Source: Deltaproteobacteria bacterium (lineage in GTDB: Bacteria; Desulfobacterota; Desulfobacteria; Desulfobacterales; JAFDCJ01). From it: a stretch of 24,588 nt of DNA. Numbering within the stretch: position 1 is the stretch's first letter; every line of letters begins with the position of its first letter. Positions 7,231 through 13,915 of this stretch are shown here, piece after piece. A program made the translations under genes and the position numbers. The DNA lies in contig JAJRVC010000097.1 of assembly GCA_024277475.1 (NCBI GenBank), positions 1-24,588 of the forward strand, given 5' to 3'. Under the pieces are notes generated by a model. It saw nothing but the letters and a program-made list of their open reading frames with translations. It ran no database searches and was not told the origin of the DNA.

Positions 7231-7286
7231 ATTTTCCTATTTCTATTCATTTTCTTAATCAAGAAAATATATGATTTTAGGAAAAT
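7231..7286. promoter_or_regulatory. Nested palindrome and promoter of AbiE-like operon
   Basis: Two inverted repeats share one centre (7258.5). Outer arms are ATTTTCCTA (7231-7239) and TAGGAAAAT (7278-7286); inner arms are ATTTTCTT (7249-7256) and AAGAAAAT (7261-7268). On the minus strand TTGCAA (7287-7292), a 17-nt spacer and TATTTT (7264-7269) form a plausible promoter whose -10 lies in the inner arm. AbiEi antitoxins are known to repress from inverted repeats, so this is the likely operator. The remaining 7293-7510 is AT-rich with no gene visible. Confidence 0.6.
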
Positions 7287-7510
7287 TTGCAAGCAAAAAA
7301 TTCTTGCTAAACCGAATTATTATTAAATTGAAATGCGAAGCACCTTTCTACGGTGAAACCTGTATAAATGAACTTGGCCGTATCCGAGTTCTCATGTTCG
7401 GTTTTTTTTGAGAATTGAAACTGCGAGATGTGACTGACTTGTGAACAACCAAAAAATCAGGTTTTAAGAGGGCGATATTTTATAAATAACTGATTTAATT
7501 GAATTTATTA

Positions 7511-7864
7511 TGGTGGAGGCGGCGGGAGTCGAACCCGCGTCCGAAAACATTCCACTTAAACATCTACATACTTATCCTGAAATTTAGATTTCGCCGTCTA
7601 CGTCTCCTTCAGGCTGGATACCCAACCGGCTATCCCGCTAAGTTTCGCCGGTACCGTCACGGGCAGTCGGTGCCGACTATCCTGCTAGTCGACGCTCTTA
7701 CCGGATGCGCAGGAGTAACCCGGCAGAACGCTGGCCTATTTATGCGGCCAGGGCATATTCATAATCATCTGCGATTATGTTTAGGTCCCATCATTTTAAC
7801 GAGCCGACAGGAGCTCGGTATGCAGCTTAAGCTTCTTTGTCCCCGTCGAAGCCGTTTCGCCCCC
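7511..7864 (-). ncRNA. ssrA: tmRNA (SsrA)
   Basis: On the minus strand the RNA starts GGGGGCGAAACGGCTTCGAC (from 7864) and ends GGTTCGACTCCCGCCGCCTC followed by CACCA at 7511. The first seven bases (GGGGGCG) pair with CGCCTCC to form the acceptor stem, and the T-arm with TTCGA follows the classic plan. An internal tag frame is present (7740-7772). The length of 354 nt is normal for one-piece tmRNA. Its role is to rescue stalled ribosomes and tag the nascent peptide for proteolysis, together with SmpB, whose gene lies 1.5 kb away. CCA is encoded. The 3' end is duplicated at 5177-5201. Confidence 0.96.
7740..7772 (-). CDS. tmRNA-encoded proteolysis tag
   Basis: Inside ssrA the frame GCA-GAT-GAT-TAT-GAA-TAT-GCC-CTG-GCC-GCA-TAA encodes ADDYEYALAA and stops at TAA. 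It ends in the LAA degron recognised by ClpXP-type proteases and closely matches known bacterial tags such as ANDENYALAA. The resume codon is taken to be the GCA at 7772; the exact one cannot be proven from sequence. Confidence 0.85.
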   Translation of the reverse strand, partial: ADDYEYALAA

Positions 7865-7957
7865 AAGTGCAAACTTCCTTTGTAGCTCAAGGCTCAAAGC
7901 ACAAAGGAGATGTGAGGTCGGTCTTTAGGGATTATGTAAAAGAGCAGTTATGGCTGA

Positions 7958-7986
7958 AAGTTAAGCAAATTTTGGCGTTTTGTCAA
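7958..7986 (-). promoter_or_regulatory. Possible ssrA promoter
   Basis: TTGACA (complement of 7981-7986) is followed after 17 nt by TAACTT (7958-7963). Transcription would start near 7951, leaving a leader of roughly 85 nt to be trimmed from pre-tmRNA. The -10 box is weak. Confidence 0.45.
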
Positions 7987-8047
7987 GAATTTAATCCTTG
8001 GCCTCCATTGCGTAGCCTTTTAAGCGTGCTTATCATCTTTCGTAGGC

Positions 8048-8380
8048 GTTCAGGGTTCTGGGTTCTGCGTTCAGGGTTCTGGGTTCAGGGTTCAGGGTTC
8101 TGGGTTCTGGGTTCTGGGTTCTGGGTTCAGGGTTCTGGGTTCAGGGTTCAGGGTTCTGGGTTCTGGGTTCTGGGTTCAGGGTTCTGGGTTCAGGGTTCTG
8201 GGTTCTGGGTTCTGGGTTCTGGGTTCAGGGTTCTGGGTTCTGGGTTCTGGGTTCAGGGTTCTGGGTTCTGGGTTCAGGGTTCAGGGTTCTGGGTTCTGGG
8301 TTCTGGGTTCTGGGTTCAGAGTTCTGGGTTCAGGGTTCTGGGTTCAGGGGTTCAGGGGTTCAGAGGTTCGGGGGTTTTGG
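8048..8380. repeat. Heptamer tandem array GTTC(A/T)GG, about 43 units
   Basis: From 8048 to 8348 the 7-bp unit GTTCWGG repeats in unbroken phase about 43 times; almost the only variation is A or T at position five. From 8349 the phase loosens to 8-bp units (GGTTCAGG/GGTTCAGA) ending near 8380. Because 21 bp is both three units and seven codons, a long frame with SGFWVLG/SGFWVQG repeats appears on the plus strand; I treat it as an artefact. The array lies upstream of the DUF2780 gene. Confidence 0.92.
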
Positions 8381-8422
8381 GGTTCAAGGGGTGCATTCTC
8401 GCTCCTGGACAGGATTTGTGAT
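8381..8422. repeat. Dispersed array-end unit, copy 1
   Basis: GGTTCAAGG is followed by CATTCTCG and GGATTTGTGAT. This block recurs, imperfectly but in the same order and with nearly the same spacing, at 24386-24426, again directly after TTC-type repeats. It therefore seems to be the conserved end of a dispersed element and not random flank. Confidence 0.6.
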
Positions 8423-8458
8423 TTTGTTTTTCCGGTTTATGCGGGTCTGGAGGTTAAA

Positions 8459-8917
8459 ATGAACAAAAGAGTTATCAACAAAACAATCGTTTTATTGGCA
8501 GTGGGGATTTTCAGCATAACCGGGCCGGTATCGGCCGGTGCGGGCAAATTGATCGGTTCGCTGGTTGACACGCTCGGTGTATCCGAGGAGCAGGCTACGG
8601 GAGGCGCCGGTGCTGTTTTCAGAGAGGCTAAGAGTAACATGAGTCCCGGTGATTACTCTCAGCTTCTCAACGCCGTGCCCGGCATTGATTCGCTTATTTC
8701 CGCAGCCCCCCAGGCCGGCGGTTTGGCCGGCAAGGCTTCTTCTTTGCTTGGTGGTTCTGCCGGATCGGTGGGAGGTGTGGCCGCCCTGACGGACAGTTTC
8801 AGTAAACTTGGTTTATCGCCGGATATGGTTAATCAGTTCGTGCCGGTCATTTTGGATTTTGTGCAGTCCGAAGGCGGCCAACAGGCCATGACGCTTCTTA
8901 AAAGTGCCTTGTTTTAA
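8459..8917 (+). CDS. DUF2780 family exported protein
   Basis: Protein of 152 aa. Residues 1-27 look like a signal peptide: NKR, then a hydrophobic stretch (TIVLLAVGIFSITG) and a VSAGA cleavage region. The mature part is rich in Gly, Ala and Ser: LIGSLVDTLGVSEEQATGGA then GAVFREAKSNMSPGDYSQLL, the pattern of DUF2780 (VcgC/VcgE-type) proteins. It ends with FSKLGLSPDMVNQFVPVILD and LLKSALF. GGAGG lies 6 nt before ATG 8459. The function of the family is unknown; periplasmic location is inferred. It is flanked on both sides by TTC-type repeat arrays, and the nearest genes run the other way. Confidence 0.85.
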   Translation: MNKRVINKTIVLLAVGIFSITGPVSAGAGKLIGSLVDTLGVSEEQATGGAGAVFREAKSNMSPGDYSQLLNAVPGIDSLISAAPQAGGLAGKASSLLGGSAGSVGGVAALTDSFSKLGLSPDMVNQFVPVILDFVQSEGGQQAMTLLKSALF

Positions 8918-8925
8918 AGGGGTTG

Positions 8926-9080
8926 TGGGTTCAGAGGTTCAGAGGTTCAGAGGTTCCGGGTTCTGAGTTCAGAGGTTCCGGGTTCAGAGGTTCCGGGTTC
9001 AGAGGTTCCGGGTTCAGAGGTTCCGGGTTCAGAGGTTCTGGGTTCAAAGCTTCAGGGGATAGAGGGCTCGGGTTCAGAGG
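8926..9080. repeat. Second TTC-type array with 15-bp units
   Basis: After GGTTCAGA octamers, five copies of a 15-bp unit (GTTCAGAGGTTCCGG, last copy with one change) fill 8967-9041. Degenerate units continue to about 9080. The 15-bp unit equals an 8-mer plus a 7-mer, so it is built from the same words as the array at 8048-8380. Confidence 0.88.
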
Positions 9081-9341
9081 TTCATAACAGATAAAGGTGT
9101 CAGGAATGCGGAAAATAAGAAAAGATGCAGGGCGTATGCATGCGATTTAATCTGATTTTTTTCGTACTCTTGTCCGTCCTCGTGAATCAGAATTTTATAG
9201 AAATAAGGGACGAGGACGTAGTCTGTACTCTGTAACCGCGTATGGTACTTCACGAAAATGAGCACTTTTAACGAGGACTTCGGGTTTTTAATGCCTTCTT
9301 GGTCCTTAGCCCGGAGCGGTGAACCTTGAACCTGTGAACGG
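9081..9341. repeat. Gene-free interval with dispersed repeat
   Basis: No gene is supported here. CGTCCTCGT (9175-9183) and ACGAGGACG (9210-9218) form an inverted repeat. The minus strand at 9308-9274 carries AAGAAGGCATTAAA within a 35-base core that matches 31 of 35 bases at 21879-21913. Both copies are preceded by GTTCACAGGTT. The interval reads as a decayed dispersed element downstream of smpB. Confidence 0.6.
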
Positions 9342-9803
9342 TCATCTATATTCTTTGCGCGCGCGGTCGAGATCTCTTTTTTCATCGCGGCGCCGGATGG
9401 CATCGCGTTTGTCGTATTTTCGTTTCCCTTTTGCAAGCGCCAGGGACAGTTTGACCTTGCCGCCTTTAAAATACATCTTTAAGGGAATCAGGGAATGACC
9501 TTTTTCATTCACTTTACTGTAAAGGCGTTTGATTTCCTGCCTGTGCATTAAAAGCTTTCGCTTTCTCAATGGATCGTGATTCCCATAGTAGGCAAACGGA
9601 TAGGGTCCGATGTGTATCTGATAAACAAATACTTCACCGTTTTCGATTCTGGCGTAAGAATCCTTGAGGTTGACCTTGCCGATTCTGGCTGATTTCACCT
9701 CCGTTCCCTTAAGCACCATTCCGGCTTCATATTCATCTTCGATGTGATAGTCGTATCGGGCTTTGCGGTTATGGGAAACTATTTTTATATGATTTTTATC
9801 CAT
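9342..9803 (-). CDS. smpB: SsrA-binding protein SmpB
   Basis: Protein of 153 aa, full length for the family. It starts KIVSHNRKARYDYHIEDEYE; GMVLKGTEVKSARIGKVNLK (about 28-47) and HIGPYPFAYYGNHDPLRKRK (about 64-83) are SmpB signatures of the OB-fold. The basic C-terminal tail (KRKYDKRDAIRRRDEKRDLD) inserts into the decoding centre when tmRNA enters a stalled ribosome. Its ATG overlaps the ptsI stop by one base (TAATG), so it is probably translated by coupling from the ptsH-ptsI transcript. Its RNA partner ssrA is 1.5 kb downstream on the same strand. Confidence 0.97.
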   Translation of the reverse strand: MDKNHIKIVSHNRKARYDYHIEDEYEAGMVLKGTEVKSARIGKVNLKDSYARIENGEVFVYQIHIGPYPFAYYGNHDPLRKRKLLMHRQEIKRLYSKVNEKGHSLIPLKMYFKGGKVKLSLALAKGKRKYDKRDAIRRRDEKRDLDRARKEYR

Positions 9804-11566
9804 TAGGAAAACGTCACGGCCGAAAGCGTATCGCCGAATGCATCCTTCGACAATTCGAAAACCCCCCTGGCGGTTTTCTTTTTCAGGGCTTCCCGGACGA
9901 ATGACCGGGCATCTCCGGTGTCTATGGAACGAATCACCCGTTTGATTTGCGGAATTGATTGCGGGTTCATGCTCAACTCATCCATGCCCATGCCAAGCAG
10001 CAGGGGAATGTGATGGGGCGTTGCCGCCATCTCGCCGCACATGAAAATACCGATGCCTTTGTCCCTGGATACGTCCGCCACATGCTTGATCATGCGGATA
10101 ATCGATAGATCCAAGGGTTGATAAAGATCGGCCACATGCCGATTGCCACGGTCGATTGCCAGAGCATACTGGATGAGATCGTTCGTGCCGATACTGAAAA
10201 AATCGACTTTTTCTGCTAATAAATCTGCCACAACCACTGCTGAGGGGACTTCAATCATAATCCCGATGTCAATCTCCCGGTTATAAGGCAACCCTTCTTT
10301 TTCGAGAGAATCAGCGGCTTGGTCCAAAAATTTTCCAGCTTTGCAAATCTCGTGATAGGCTGATATCATGGGAAATAATATGCGGACGGAGCCAAATGCC
10401 GCCGCCCTTAAAATCGCCCGAAGCTGGGTCTTGAATACATCCGGTTTTTTCAAACAGTACCGTATGGCGCGAAGTCCGAGAGCCGGATTGATTTCGTCGT
10501 AGCCGGTGTGGTTGGCGACCGCCTTGTCGCCATTAATGTCCAGGGTACGAATCGTGACGGATTTGGGAGCCATGACCTCGACCACATCCCGGTACTTGTC
10601 AAACAGTTCTTGCTCACTTGGGAATTCCGCACGATTCATATATTGAAATTCCGTTCGATAAAGACCGATGCCGTCCCCCCCATAATTCTTCACTGCTACA
10701 ACTTCTTCCGGGAGCTCAATGTTTGCCATTACCTCCAGTTGGACACCATCGGTAGTTTGCGCTTTAAGATGGCTCCCCCGGGCAATACCCACTTTGTAGT
10801 CATCATATTGAATTTTTCGTTCTTCATATTCGACCAGAGACTGTTCGCTCGGATTGATGACAACTTTTCCGGTACTTCCATCGACGATGATGAGATCTTC
10901 GTTTTTTATTGCCGTGGTTGCATTGAGCAGTCCGACGACGGCCGGGATTTCAAGTGCCTGGGCCATGATACCGGTGTGGGAGGTTTTTCCGCCGCGATTA
11001 GTTATAAAACCCATAATTAGTGCTATGTTTATCTGACTGGTGTCTGCCGGCGACAGATCGTCGGAAACCAGAATGACACGCTTATCAATGGCGGAGATAT
11101 CTTCGGATTCCACCCCCACCAGGTTGCGCATGATAGTGTCCGATACCTGAACCACGTCCAACGCCCGTTCTTTCAGATAGGAGTCGATCATGTTTTGAAA
11201 TATCGAATTTAAATTTGACACGACTTTTTTAAGCGCCCATTCAGCATTGACACCTTCTTTTTCTATAATTTCAATGGTTTTTCCATAGAGCAGTTTATCA
11301 TTCAGCAGCGCCAGGTGCGTTTCAAGAATATGGGCCTGCTGCAGTTCTTGCGGACTGTTTTCGATGATGGTGTGAATTTCATCCTTGGCTTTCTTTACGG
11401 CCGCCTTAAACCGATTGATTTCACTTTGTATTTTCCCCTCCTTGAGATAATACTTTTTGATGACATCCACCCCTTCTCTATCCACAAGGTAAGCCTTTCC
11501 GATGCAGATACCGGGAGATGCACTGATGCCTTTAAGCGTTGTTTCTTCAACAGCTGGTCCCGACAT
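9803..11566 (-). CDS. ptsI: Phosphoenolpyruvate-protein phosphotransferase (enzyme I)
   Basis: Cytosolic enzyme of 587 aa, normal for EI. It takes phosphate from PEP on a histidine and passes it to HPr. The active loop is NRGGKTSHTGIMAQALEIPA (about 190-209) with His197. PEP and Mg contacts include LYRTEFQYMNR, IMIEVPSAVVVADLLAEKVD and FFSIGTNDLIQYALAIDRGN; the C-terminal catalytic cysteine is in FMCGEMAATP. AGG 5 nt before ATG 11566 supports the start. It lies 6 nt after ptsH and is coupled to smpB. No sugar-specific EII lies in the window, which suggests a regulatory phosphorelay, as is common in Desulfobacterota. Confidence 0.97.
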   Translation of the reverse strand: MSGPAVEETTLKGISASPGICIGKAYLVDREGVDVIKKYYLKEGKIQSEINRFKAAVKKAKDEIHTIIENSPQELQQAHILETHLALLNDKLLYGKTIEIIEKEGVNAEWALKKVVSNLNSIFQNMIDSYLKERALDVVQVSDTIMRNLVGVESEDISAIDKRVILVSDDLSPADTSQINIALIMGFITNRGGKTSHTGIMAQALEIPAVVGLLNATTAIKNEDLIIVDGSTGKVVINPSEQSLVEYEERKIQYDDYKVGIARGSHLKAQTTDGVQLEVMANIELPEEVVAVKNYGGDGIGLYRTEFQYMNRAEFPSEQELFDKYRDVVEVMAPKSVTIRTLDINGDKAVANHTGYDEINPALGLRAIRYCLKKPDVFKTQLRAILRAAAFGSVRILFPMISAYHEICKAGKFLDQAADSLEKEGLPYNREIDIGIMIEVPSAVVVADLLAEKVDFFSIGTNDLIQYALAIDRGNRHVADLYQPLDLSIIRMIKHVADVSRDKGIGIFMCGEMAATPHHIPLLLGMGMDELSMNPQSIPQIKRVIRSIDTGDARSFVREALKKKTARGVFELSKDAFGDTLSAVTFS

Positions 11567-11572
11567 TTTTAC

Positions 11573-11851
11573 CTATTCCCCAAATCCGCTATCAACGAGA
11601 TCGACAATGGCGTTTAAGATGTTGATATCCACCCAATCTTCGATGATAATCGCTATTTTTGTCCCTTTTCCACATGCCAAGGTCAAAATATCTATAATAC
11701 TAGATGCATCGGCCATTTTTCCATCTTTCTCGAGCCAGACATCGGCTGCGCTGTTTCCGGCGATGTGGGCTATCTGAGCAGCCGAACGAGCATGCAGTCC
11801 GAGCTCGTTTTTGATTGTCGCAACTTTACGTAGCTCTTGCTTTTCCTTCAC
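11573..11851 (-). CDS. ptsH: Phosphocarrier protein HPr
   Basis: Protein of 92 aa from GTG 11851. ELGLHARSAAQIAHIA places the phospho-accepting His at residue 20. The usual proline of GLHARPA is Ser23, a variant that keeps the His and Arg. DASSIIDILTLACGKG matches the regulatory-serine region (Ser51 equals the classical Ser46), so HPr kinase control is possible although no hprK is seen. The start has only AAGG about 9 nt upstream. It is the first gene of ptsH-ptsI-smpB and is divergent from the selenoprotein-like gene at 12096. Confidence 0.93.
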   Translation of the reverse strand: MKEKQELRKVATIKNELGLHARSAAQIAHIAGNSAADVWLEKDGKMADASSIIDILTLACGKGTKIAIIIEDWVDINILNAIVDLVDSGFGE

Positions 11852-11872
11852 GATCTAAACCTTGCAACCGTT

Positions 11873-11902
11873 AATATTTATCAAAAGCCATATTTTTGTC
11901 AA
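11873..11902 (-). promoter_or_regulatory. Probable ptsH promoter
   Basis: TTGACA (complement of 11897-11902) is followed after 18 nt by AATATT (11873-11878). This gives a perfect -35 and a weak -10 at a sensible distance from GTG 11851. Confidence 0.5.
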
Positions 11903-11918
11903 TTCGAAATATTGGTGG

Positions 11919-12017
11919 TTTCGTAAAAAGTCAAAAAACTGCCAATTTGAAAATATCACACTTAATAGTTTCATAGGTTAGGAGATCGAAATTTGATAAT
12001 CTTGACTTTTTACGAAA
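11919..12017. repeat. 99-bp element with 16-bp terminal inverted repeats
   Basis: TTTCGTAAAAAGTCAA (11919-11934) is the exact reverse complement of TTGACTTTTTACGAAA (12002-12017). The 67 bases between them are AT-rich and non-coding. The structure is that of a miniature inverted-repeat element (MITE-like) or a very large operator, placed between two divergent transcription units. Confidence 0.7.
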
Positions 12018-12095
12018 TTGTCAATGTTGACTTGAAAGATAATGGTTGTTAAGCTTTTTGCAACCATATTTGAACTCTACCGGAGGAGATAAAAG

Positions 12096-12317
12096 ATGTT
12101 TGACAACACCCAGATATACGGAAAGGATGCTTGACCTTTTACCCGGGCAGCTCGTGAAGCGTTTGCCAGGCAGGGCCGACAGTTTGAGTATTTCAACGTT
12201 ATCAAAGATCCTGATCATCTCGAAACCATGTTGAAGTATTCTAAAGGATCACGCAAAGTTCCTATTCCGGAGGGATCATGCCGTGTTGGATTTAAAACCC
12301 GAAAAATTAACCTATGA
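12096..12317 (+). CDS. Glutaredoxin-like selenoprotein (Sec at codon 13, UGA)
   Basis: GGAGGAG (12082-12088) lies 7 nt before ATG 12096. The frame reads MFDNTQIYGKDA, then TGA (12132-12134), then PFTRAAREAFARQGRQFEYF and NVIKDPDHLETMLKYSKGSR followed by KVP. This is a thioredoxin-fold glutaredoxin in which the UGA sits where CPYT-type proteins have their N-terminal active-site cysteine. KVP matches the cis-proline loop. Read as selenocysteine (U-P-F-T), it gives a 73-aa protein. Known selenium-rich Desulfobacterota encode such Sec-containing glutaredoxin-like proteins. A stem-loop just after the UGA could be the SECIS. The C-terminus is short and overlaps the next gene by 35 nt. The alternative is a pseudogene with a Cys-to-stop change, but the intact frame, strong ribosome binding site and exact stop position argue against it. 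Confidence 0.78.
12143..12170 (+). promoter_or_regulatory. Candidate SECIS stem-loop
   Basis: Beginning 9 nt after the UGA, CC (12143-12144) pairs with GG (12169-12170), GGCA (12146-12149) with TGCC (12164-12167), and GCT (12150-12152) with AGC (12158-12160). The apical loop is CGUGA, with a G-A mismatch and a 3-nt bulge. Bacterial SECIS elements sit immediately 3' of the UGA and carry GU in the apical loop, which this one does at about +20. Folding was done by eye. Confidence 0.5.
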
Positions 12318-13878
12318 GGAACTGGAGCTCCACACCGGCGAGCTTGAAAGAGAAATTTATAAAACCAAACAGGCAGAAGAATCGTTACGGCGGCAAAACG
12401 AGTATCTGACTGCACTGCATGAAACGTCCCTTGGCCTGATTGACCATTTAGACAAAGAAAAATTGCTGGAAACGATACTGCAGCGTGCGGCCATGCTGAC
12501 CGGTACTGAACACGGTTATATTTATTTGCTCGAACCCGGTGAAAGTGAAATGCAAATGCAGGTCGGTATGGGTTTTTTTAAAAGTCAACTGGGCCGCCGG
12601 GTGAAGCTGGGGGAGGGAATGGGGGGCAGTGTCTGGAAATCTGAACATCCTCTGCTGGTGGCCGATTATCATTCCTGGGATGGGCGCCTCAATGATAAAT
12701 CATTGGATGATCTTCATTCGGTAGTCGGGATTCCTTTGAAAGATCGCTACCGGGTGCACGGCGTCATCGGGCTTGCCAGTGTTAATCCCGATAGACGCTT
12801 TACAGAGGAAGATAACGCCATTTTGGGCCGTTTTGCCGAACTGGCGCTGGTGGCCCTGGACAAGGGAAAACTTTATGCTGATGTGCGGCGGGAACTGATG
12901 GAACGAAAACGGACGGCGGCAATTCTGAGGAAAAGCGAGCAACGCTACCGCCTGCTGCTGGAGTCGTCTCCCGACCCTATTGTTCTTTACAACATTCAGG
13001 GCAAGGCGACCTATGTGAATCCTGCTTTCGAACAAACGTTCGGATTTTCAAGTAAGGATTTGCTGGGCAAACAAATTGATTTCGTCCCTCCGGAAAACTG
13101 GCCTGAGACCAAAGTCGCTATCGGGCGAATGCTCAGCGGCCAAAAAATCCAGCTGTTTGAAACCAGACGCAGAACCAAAAACGGTCGAGTGCTGGCTGTT
13201 CAGCTCAGTTCGACCCTTTATTATGACCGAAACGATGAGCCTGCCGGCAACATCGTTACCCTCCGCGACATCAGTGCGCAGAAAAAGACTGAAATAGAGC
13301 TGAGAAAATATCACGATCATCTCGAGGAACTGGTGGCGGAACGAACCGCCGAACTGGCGAAAATCAACGCGCGGCTAGAGCAGGAAATTGAAGAGCGCAT
13401 CCGGGCTGAAGAAGCCTTGCGCAAACAGGGAAATAAACTTAAAGCCCAATCTCACCACCTGGCAGAAGTCAACATCGCCTTAAAAGTGCTGTTGAAACAA
13501 AGAGAAGATGATAAAAAAGAACTGGGTGAGAATGTATTGTCCAATGTGAAGGAGTTGATCAGCCCCTATCTTGTAAGATTGAAAAAAAGCCGGCTGAGCA
13601 CCCATCAGCAAACGCTGGTCAGTATTTTGGAATCCAATCTGAATAACATGACATCTCCTTTTATCAGCAAACTGTCTTCGAAATTTTTTGGTCTCACGCC
13701 CATGGAAATCCGGGTTGCCAATTTGGTCAGGGAAGGACAAACCAACAAAGAGATTGCTGAGATTCTGTGCTTGTCGAAAAATACCATTATGTTTCACCGG
13801 TATAATATCCGCTGTAAGCTAGGTCTGAAAAATAAAAAGATCAACCTTAGATCCCACCTGTTGTCTAAAGACATATAG
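12283..13878 (+). CDS. GAF-PAS-LuxR one-component transcription regulator
   Basis: Protein of 531 aa from GTG 12283, with GGAGGG 8 nt upstream. Order: helical N-terminus (about 8-45), GAF domain (about 47-195, including LGEGMGGSVWKS and VVGIPLKDRYRVHGVIGLA), PAS domain (about 218-335, ILLxNxxG-like core with YVNPAFEQTFGFSSKDLLGK), long coiled coil (about 338-415) and a C-terminal LuxR-type HTH (about 471-528: LTPMEIRVANLVREGQTNKE, IAEILCLSKNTIMFHRYNIR). There is no histidine-kinase or receiver domain, so a ligand or redox signal probably acts directly on DNA binding. It overlaps the selenoprotein-like gene by 35 nt. A palindrome covers its stop codon, with a promoter for the liv operon just beyond, so autoregulation and control of liv are likely. 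Confidence 0.88.
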   Translation: MLDLKPEKLTYEELELHTGELEREIYKTKQAEESLRRQNEYLTALHETSLGLIDHLDKEKLLETILQRAAMLTGTEHGYIYLLEPGESEMQMQVGMGFFKSQLGRRVKLGEGMGGSVWKSEHPLLVADYHSWDGRLNDKSLDDLHSVVGIPLKDRYRVHGVIGLASVNPDRRFTEEDNAILGRFAELALVALDKGKLYADVRRELMERKRTAAILRKSEQRYRLLLESSPDPIVLYNIQGKATYVNPAFEQTFGFSSKDLLGKQIDFVPPENWPETKVAIGRMLSGQKIQLFETRRRTKNGRVLAVQLSSTLYYDRNDEPAGNIVTLRDISAQKKTEIELRKYHDHLEELVAERTAELAKINARLEQEIEERIRAEEALRKQGNKLKAQSHHLAEVNIALKVLLKQREDDKKELGENVLSNVKELISPYLVRLKKSRLSTHQQTLVSILESNLNNMTSPFISKLSSKFFGLTPMEIRVANLVREGQTNKEIAEILCLSKNTIMFHRYNIRCKLGLKNKKINLRSHLLSKDI

Positions 13879-13908
13879 TGGTTAATACCCACTATATACC
13901 CACTAATT
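13873..13908. promoter_or_regulatory. Palindromic lux-box-like operator
   Basis: ATATAGTGG (13873-13881) and CCACTATAT (13889-13897) are perfect 9-bp arms separated by 7 nt. TACCCACTA occurs at 13886-13894 and again at 13897-13905, an 11-bp periodic repeat. It spans the regulator's TAG and ends about 10 bp before a -35 box, where LuxR-type activators usually bind. It has no GC-rich stem or T-run, so it is not a terminator. Confidence 0.65.
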
Positions 13909-13915
13909 AATCTGC

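Noticed and set aside
7378..7410. Plus-strand T8 run after CCGA/TCGG as a terminator
   Set aside because: The stem is only 4 bp and no plus-strand gene ends there.
7499..7885. 128-codon plus-strand frame beginning MNLLWWRRRESNPRP
   Set aside because: It is the antisense of tmRNA; WRRRESNPRP is a well-known spurious translation of tRNA or tmRNA 3' ends.
7837..8421. 194-codon frame with SGFWVLG/SGFWVQG repeats, plus strand
   Set aside because: It is produced by the heptamer array (three units equal seven codons), starts inside the tmRNA gene region on the opposite strand, and has no ribosome binding site.
8048..9080. Repeat arrays as a CRISPR
   Set aside because: Units of 7, 8 and 15 bp are contiguous with no unique spacers and no cas genes nearby.
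12315..12317. Second UGA in the selenoprotein frame as another Sec codon
   Set aside because: Reading on leads into sequence constrained by the overlapping regulator, with no glutaredoxin-like continuation; it is taken as the stop.
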